NCBI GenBank assembly: GCA_943370595.1
Contig: CALRRO020000002.1
Coordinates: 372,001-436,000 of the forward strand
Direction: 5' to 3'
From: Piscinibacter sp943370595
GTDB taxonomy: Bacteria; Pseudomonadota; Gammaproteobacteria; Burkholderiales; Burkholderiaceae_C
Length of the DNA: 64,000 bases
Shown: one piece after another, positions 59,540 to 64,000 of the stretch
Layout: every line of letters begins with the position of its first letter
How positions within the stretch are numbered: the stretch's first letter is position 1
The notes under the pieces: model-generated
The model's database searches: none
What the model was told of the DNA's origin: nothing
The model's input: the letters and a program-made list of their open reading frames with translations, nothing else
Made by a program: the position numbers and the translations under genes

Positions 59540-61834
59540 GTGACCCACGCGATCTTCGCCGCCAACGTCATCGTCTGCCTGGCCTTCGGCATCGCCTTGC
59601 TGCTGGCCTGGCAGCGCGACCGCTCGCAGGCCTTCCTGCGCATGGTCGGCCTCGCTTTCGTGCTGCATGCGGCGCTGCCACCGGCCTATCTGCTGATGAC
59701 GGCGGGCGGCGCGGCGTCGCACTTCGCCGGCCTGACCTGCCTGATGGCGGCGGCGCTGTTCTCCGCGGGCTTGATCGCGATGGGCGTGAGCTACCTCGCC
59801 GACCGCCCGCTGTCGCGTCGCCGGCAGCGAGTGGGCGCGGCAGTGCTGGCGCTGTGCGGCCTCGGCCTGCTGCCGCTGGGCTCGACCGCTGCGTTGGCGG
59901 TGCCGGCATCGATCAACCTGCTGGTCGGCGTGGCGGCGTCGGCCTGGCTGTGGGGACGAGGGGGTGCCGAGCGTCTCTCGGGGCTGCTGCTGGTGCTGCT
60001 GTCGCTCAACCAGTTCCAGATCTTCACCATTGGTGATGCGGCGGTCGAGCGCCAGGCGCTGCTCGGCGCGATGCTGCGCATGGGCATCGGGCTGGCGCTG
60101 CTGCATGCGGCCGGACGGCGTTCCGCCGAGGCGTCGCTGCAGGCGCGCGAGCGCTTCACGCGCCTGACCGAACATTCGCACCAGGGCGTGGCGGTGGTGC
60201 GTGGCGAACAGGTGCTTTACGCCAACCCGGCGATGCTGCGCATCTACGGCCTGAGCTCGCTGGAACAGGCGCATGCGCTGTGGCGCGACGCCACCATGCC
60301 GCAGGCCGAGCGCGCCGCCGGCCGCGAGCGCCACCGCCAGCTGATCGATGGCGAGGTGGAACAGTTCAACTGGTCGGGGCAACGCTTCCGCTTCGACGGC
60401 ACGCCGATCCGGCTGCGCTTCTCCGCCTGGCGCATCGATTGGGACGGCGAGCCCGCTGAGCAGCTCGTCGTGAGCGACGAGACGGCACAGCACGACGCCA
60501 CCACCGCGCTGCTGCACCAGGCCACGCACGACGAACTCACCGGCCTGCCCAATCGCAGCGCGCTGCTGGCGCGCCTGCGCGAGCTGTGCACGAGCGGCGA
60601 CGGTTTCGCACTGCTGCTGCTCGACGTCGACCGCTTCAAGCTGTTCAACGAGGCCCACGGCCACCCGGTCGGCGACGACGTGCTGCGCGTGCTGGCGCTG
60701 CGCCTGGACGACACCCTGCGCGGGCGCGCCGAGACCATGCGCCTGGGTGAGGACGAGTTCGCGCTGCTCGCGCCGGCCGAGGACAGCGAGCGCAGCGCCC
60801 ACGAGGTGGCGCAGCGGGTGCGTGACCTGCTTGCCCAGCCGCTGGTGCTGCCCGGGCACGAGTTCTTCCTCGACGTGTCGATGGGCGTGGCGCTGCACCC
60901 GGCCCACGGCCGCGGCGCCGAGGCGCTGCTGCGCGCGGCGAACGCGGCGATGCACGAGGCCAAGCATGTGCCGGGCACCTCGCTGCAGTTCGCCGAGGAG
61001 CGCTTCGAGCGCGGCTCCGGCGCGACGCTGCTGGCCGAGCAGGCGCTGCGCGCCGGCCTGAAGAACGAGGAGTTCAGCCTCGTCTACCAGCCGAAGGTGG
61101 AGATCCGCAGCGCGGCGCGGCCGCCGGTGCTGGTCGGCTTCGAGGCGCTGGTGCGCTGGGACCGCCCGGGCATCGGCCGCATCGGCCCGCTGCAGTTCGT
61201 GCCGGCAGCCGAGCGAACCGGGCTGATCCGCGAACTCGGCCGGCTGATCCTCGAGCAGGCGTGCGCGCAGCTCGAGCGCTGGCGCGCCGAGTATGGGCAC
61301 GGTGTGCCGGTGGCGGTGAACGTCTCGCCGCTGCAGCTGCTCGACCCCGGCTTCACCGACGACGTGCTGCAGGCCCTGCGCCGTCACGGCGTGCCGCATG
61401 CGCTGCTGTCGCTGGAGATCACCGAGAGCGTCGCGGTCACGCACATGGAGCAGGCGCGCGGCCGCATCTCGCTGCTGCGCTCGCATGGCATCGAGGTCGC
61501 GCTGGACGACTTCGGCACCGGCTTCTCGTCGCTGAACATGCTGCGCAGCCTGCCGCTGCGCACGGTGAAGATCGACCGCACGCTGATCGAGCCGCTGCCC
61601 GCGCCCGACGCCACCGCAGTGGTCAAGGCGATCTGCGACCTGGCCGCGACGCTGGACCTGGACGTGATCGCCGAAGGCGTGGAGACGCCGGCACAGTCGG
61701 AGGCGGTGCGCGCCGCCGGCTGCAACGTGATGCAGGGCTACCTCTACGCCCGCCCGCTCGCGCCCGCCGAGGCGGCGCGCTGGCTGGACCGCAGCGACGC
61801 CGCCGGGCAGGCCGCCTTCAGGCTGCGAGGCTGA
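59540..61834 (+). CDS. Cyclic di-GMP phosphodiesterase with degenerate GGDEF and intact EAL
   Basis: 764 residues. Seven or so N-terminal membrane helices (residues ~1-190) are followed by a PAS-like domain (TRLTEHSHQGVAVVRGEQVLY), a GGDEF domain whose active loop reads RLGEDEF (the second Gly is Glu, so the cyclase is probably dead), and an EAL domain with its metal and catalytic residues kept: EAL in FEALVRW, NVSPLQL, EITES, DDFGTGFSSL, KIDR, EGVET. It should degrade cyclic di-GMP in response to a membrane signal. GTG 59540 starts 16 bases after the GMC gene. Its 3' end overlaps the next gene by 17 bases. Confidence 0.92.
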   Translation: MTHAIFAANVIVCLAFGIALLLAWQRDRSQAFLRMVGLAFVLHAALPPAYLLMTAGGAASHFAGLTCLMAAALFSAGLIAMGVSYLADRPLSRRRQRVGAAVLALCGLGLLPLGSTAALAVPASINLLVGVAASAWLWGRGGAERLSGLLLVLLSLNQFQIFTIGDAAVERQALLGAMLRMGIGLALLHAAGRRSAEASLQARERFTRLTEHSHQGVAVVRGEQVLYANPAMLRIYGLSSLEQAHALWRDATMPQAERAAGRERHRQLIDGEVEQFNWSGQRFRFDGTPIRLRFSAWRIDWDGEPAEQLVVSDETAQHDATTALLHQATHDELTGLPNRSALLARLRELCTSGDGFALLLLDVDRFKLFNEAHGHPVGDDVLRVLALRLDDTLRGRAETMRLGEDEFALLAPAEDSERSAHEVAQRVRDLLAQPLVLPGHEFFLDVSMGVALHPAHGRGAEALLRAANAAMHEAKHVPGTSLQFAEERFERGSGATLLAEQALRAGLKNEEFSLVYQPKVEIRSAARPPVLVGFEALVRWDRPGIGRIGPLQFVPAAERTGLIRELGRLILEQACAQLERWRAEYGHGVPVAVNVSPLQLLDPGFTDDVLQALRRHGVPHALLSLEITESVAVTHMEQARGRISLLRSHGIEVALDDFGTGFSSLNMLRSLPLRTVKIDRTLIEPLPAPDATAVVKAICDLAATLDLDVIAEGVETPAQSEAVRAAGCNVMQGYLYARPLAPAEAARWLDRSDAAGQAAFRLRG

Positions 61835-62609
61835 GCAGGCTCCCGGTCGCCGGGGCCGTGGTGTGGTCGTCCGCGCCGCTGCCGTTGCGCAGCGCATCGG
61901 CGAGCTGGCGCAGGAAGCCCGACAGCCCGCCAGTGCCGCTGGCGGAGGCGTTGCCTGCCGGAGCCGACGCCGAACCGGCCGGCTGCAGCGCGTCGAACAG
62001 CTGGCGGAAGGCGGCCTGCAACGGTGATTCAGCTTTCGCCGCCGCGGCCGTCGTGGTCTGCTGCGTGATCTCGATCTGCAATGTGGTCACCGACAGTTCG
62101 GCGCTGGCGGATGCGCCGTCGACGCTGGCGCTGAACGACGCCATGCCGAGGCTGGCGCTGATCGTCGTCGTGCTGGACACCGGGGTGGCTGCCGGCGCAT
62201 CGACCTGGCTGGCCAGGCGGTCGAGCCGCTGCGCCAGGTCGCCGTAGCCGCGCCGTTCGCCGTGGTGCCGGTGGCCATGGCCGTGCGCGCGGCCGCCACC
62301 GCCCTTGTCGTCGTTGCCGCGCAAGGCATCGAACAGTTCATGCGCGAAAGCCTCGGCCGTGTCCTTCAGCGAATCACTGCGTGTCGCGTCGGAGGTGCCT
62401 GCCGGCATCAGTGCGCCGAGCGCAGTCATCATCGCCGATACCAGCGGGTTGCCTCGGCGCTGCGGCGCCTCGCTGCGGCGCTCGCCGTCGTCGTCGGGGC
62501 ACGGCGCGCAGCGGTGCGCTGATGGACGTGTGCCGGCAGCAGCCGTGTCGGCGGGGGTCGTCCGGGCGGCGGTGGCCGTGGCGTTGAACGTGGTGCTGAG
62601 CGCAAGCAT
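61818..62609 (-). CDS. Orphan Ala-rich protein with His-rich linker, 263 aa
   Basis: No family recognised. The N-terminal ~60 residues are Ala/Thr/Arg-rich without a signal peptide, then DTAEAFAHELFDALRG forms a helix, a His-rich linker follows at residues 107-117 (RAHGHGHRHHG), then helices (LAQRLDRLASQ), a Ser/Ala-rich beta-like segment (SLGMASFSASVDGASASAEL) and a C-terminal region with two similar helices (AAFRQLFDALQ, GFLRQLADALRNG). ATG 62609 has GAGGAG at 5 bases, which supports expression. The 17-base tail overlap with the EAL gene and the divergent hydrolase gene are its neighbours. Confidence 0.7.
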   Translation of the reverse strand: MLALSTTFNATATAARTTPADTAAAGTRPSAHRCAPCPDDDGERRSEAPQRRGNPLVSAMMTALGALMPAGTSDATRSDSLKDTAEAFAHELFDALRGNDDKGGGGRAHGHGHRHHGERRGYGDLAQRLDRLASQVDAPAATPVSSTTTISASLGMASFSASVDGASASAELSVTTLQIEITQQTTTAAAAKAESPLQAAFRQLFDALQPAGSASAPAGNASASGTGGLSGFLRQLADALRNGSGADDHTTAPATGSLLSLAA

Positions 62610-62648
62610 GGAGGCTCCTCGTGCAAGGGTGACGAAGCGGCCTCGGCA

Positions 62649-62673
62649 GGCATCACGGGCCGCGGGTGATGCC
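62649..62673. promoter_or_regulatory. 8-base inverted repeat in the divergent gap (candidate operator)
   Basis: GGCATCAC (62649-62656) and GTGATGCC (62666-62673) with a 9-base spacer containing CCGCGG lie between the start of the His-rich-linker gene (62609) and that of the hydrolase (62743). The position fits a site binding a dimeric regulator of both genes, or a hairpin in the leader. Inference only. Confidence 0.35.
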
Positions 62674-62742
62674 CGGAATTTCGACACGCTGCGCACGTGC
62701 CTGAGCGGCGGCTGGTAACGGTTTGCACGGCACACTGCGCGC

Positions 62743-63459
62743 ATGCCGTCGACGCCTTCCTTCACCACCGTGCTGCTCCCCGGCCTGGCCTGCGATGCCG
62801 AGATCTGGCGCGGGCAGCTCGGCGCGCTGGCCCGCTTCCGGCCGCGGGTCAGCGACGTGCACACCCGCGCCCAGTCACTGCCCGCGATGGCGACGGCGCT
62901 GCTGGCCGACCACCCGGGCGATCTGGTGCTGGTCGGTGCCTCGATGGGCGGCCGCATCGCGCTGGAGGCGGCGCGCCAGGCACCGGACCGAGTGCGCGGC
63001 CTCGCGCTGCTGGGCAGCACCGCGCGCGCCGACACCGACGAGCTGCGTGCACTGCGCACCGAGGCGGTGGCGCGTTTCGAGGCCGGCCAGCTGGAGCCCG
63101 TGCTCGATGCCAATGTCTGGTTCGTGTTCCACCGCAGCGCCTGGGACGACGAGCCCTTGCTGGAGCGCTACCGCGCGATGGTGCGCCGCGCCGGCATCGT
63201 GCAGTTGGTGGGGCAGAACCGCGCGATGACCACCGCGCCCGACCTGCGTGCCACGCTCGGCGCGCTGCGCTGTCCGACCCTGGTGGTCTGCGGCGAGGGC
63301 GACGGCGTTACGCCGCCGGCCTGTTCGCGCGAGATCGCCGAGGCCATCCCCGGTGCTCAGCTGGTGTTGCTGCCCGACTGCGGCCACATGCTGTCGATGG
63401 AGAAGCCGGCGCAGGTCAATCACCTGCTGGCCGGCTGGCTGGCCGCGCTGGCCGACTGA
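62743..63459 (+). CDS. Alpha/beta hydrolase, 238 aa
   Basis: Compact alpha/beta hydrolase with the nucleophile elbow GASMGG (Ser near residue 68), an oxyanion segment LLPGLACDAEIWRGQL at the N-terminus, catalytic Asp in GEGDGVTPP, and catalytic His in DCGHMLSME. No signal peptide, so cytoplasmic. The family covers esterases, lactonases, ring-cleavage hydrolases and thioesterases; specificity is unknown. It is convergent with the sigma factor gene (7-base gap). Confidence 0.9.
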   Translation: MPSTPSFTTVLLPGLACDAEIWRGQLGALARFRPRVSDVHTRAQSLPAMATALLADHPGDLVLVGASMGGRIALEAARQAPDRVRGLALLGSTARADTDELRALRTEAVARFEAGQLEPVLDANVWFVFHRSAWDDEPLLERYRAMVRRAGIVQLVGQNRAMTTAPDLRATLGALRCPTLVVCGEGDGVTPPACSREIAEAIPGAQLVLLPDCGHMLSMEKPAQVNHLLAGWLAALAD

Positions 63460-63466
63460 GGCCCGC

Positions 63467-64000
63467 TCAGGCCGACAGCTGCCGCCGCGCCCGGTGCAGG
63501 CGCACGAACAGGTTGTCCTCGCTGATCGCCAGTGCGGCGCAGACCTCGTCGGTGTCGCGGTCCTGCAGCAGGCGCAGCTGCACCGCGTCGCGCAGGCCGG
63601 CGGGCAGCGAGCCGATGCGCGCGAGTGTCTGCGCCAGGCGTTCGCGCTGCTCGGCCACCTCGTCGGGACGCGGCTGCGGGCATTCGATGTCGCTGCAGGC
63701 GTCGGACTCGTCGTCGTCGCCCGCGCCGTGGTCCAGGCTGTACAGCGGCGCGCGCTGGCGCACCAGGTCGACGATCTTGTGCTTGAGGATCGCCGTCAGC
63801 CAGGAACGCAGCGCCGAGCGCCCGGCGAAGGCGGCGCGGCCGGAGATCACCGCCTCGAAGACGTCGTGCACCACGTCCTCGGCCAGCACCGGGTCGAGCA
63901 GCCGGCGCTGCGCGAAGCGCACCAGCGCGTCGCGGTGCGAGACCATCTCGGCCCAGTCGACGGCGGCGGGCAGCGGGGCGGCAGCGGAAGCGGCGAGGGC
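63467..64000 (-). CDS. ECF-type RNA polymerase sigma factor (5' partial at window edge)
   Basis: The frame is open to the right window edge, so the N-terminus may lie outside; ATG 63946 is the first in-frame start visible. Region 2 is shown by AEDVVHDVFEAVI and RSWLTAILKHKIVDLVR, region 4 by AVQLRLLQDRDTDEVCAALAISEDNLFVRLHRARRQL (read in two parts). A short acidic linker (GDDDESDACSDIECP) with two Cys separates the domains. No anti-sigma gene is seen in the window: downstream of it lies the convergent hydrolase gene. Confidence 0.9.
   Translation of the reverse strand, partial: ALAASAAAPLPAAVDWAEMVSHRDALVRFAQRRLLDPVLAEDVVHDVFEAVISGRAAFAGRSALRSWLTAILKHKIVDLVRQRAPLYSLDHGAGDDDESDACSDIECPQPRPDEVAEQRERLAQTLARIGSLPAGLRDAVQLRLLQDRDTDEVCAALAISEDNLFVRLHRARRQLSA

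Overview
The window is about 70% GC and gene-dense. It has short intergenic gaps, many 4-base ATGA start/stop overlaps and several GTG starts. Gene content and order (dnaA-dnaN-gyrB on one side of the origin, rpmH-rnpA-yidD-yidC-mnmE on the other, no recF between dnaN and gyrB) point to a betaproteobacterium of the order Burkholderiales, probably near the Rubrivivax/Leptothrix/Ideonella group. This placement rests on pattern recognition only; no database was searched. I see no insertion sequence, prophage, CRISPR array, tRNA or rRNA gene.

Left part (1-23 kb): the end of a tripartite RND efflux operon (outer-membrane factor, adaptor, pump), then an alpha/beta hydrolase, a fused phosphotransferase/P-loop kinase, a small lipoprotein, a minus-strand pair of DEDDh exonuclease and SET-domain methyltransferase, and a three-gene catabolic operon (ornithine cyclodeaminase family, MaoC, 2-keto-4-pentenoate hydratase family). 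These are followed by a diguanylate cyclase, a homocysteine methyltransferase/sterol desaturase pair divergent from a GlxA-type regulator, and an ABC export operon (ATPase, FtsX-like permease, HlyD adaptor) with a metallo-beta-lactamase-fold hydrolase.

Middle (23-37.7 kb): glyoxalase-type and 2OG-Fe(II) oxygenase genes, a MarR regulator divergent from a tannase/feruloyl-esterase family gene with a likely operator between them, TerB/DUF697-like and membrane proteins, a natural fusion of an esterase with a type I Baeyer-Villiger monooxygenase, a catalase-like periplasmic protein that appears to lack its distal heme histidine, two small secreted proteins, a NarL-type two-component system and a DUF945-like protein.

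Origin region (37.7-48.4 kb): gyrB, dnaN and dnaA run leftward and rpmH, rnpA, yidD, yidC and mnmE run rightward from a putative oriC at about 43.1-43.2 kb, which holds a perfect DnaA box. A near-consensus rpmH promoter and a strong intrinsic terminator after yidC are visible.

Right part (48.4-64 kb): a cyclic-nucleotide-binding protein, apt, a Kef-type antiporter, kdsC-lptC without lptA/lptB, an SDR, a DUF5916-like outer-membrane protein preceded by a hairpin, a perfect Shine-Dalgarno and a seven-codon ORF, a glycine-rich RRM protein, MarC, a carboxymuconolactone-decarboxylase-like protein, a GMC oxidoreductase, an EAL phosphodiesterase with a degenerate GGDEF domain, an orphan His-rich-linker protein, an alpha/beta hydrolase and an ECF-type sigma factor cut by the right edge.

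The best candidates for undescribed biology are the esterase-monooxygenase fusion, the leader-peptide-like element at 53.2-53.4 kb and the catalase-like protein with the altered active site.
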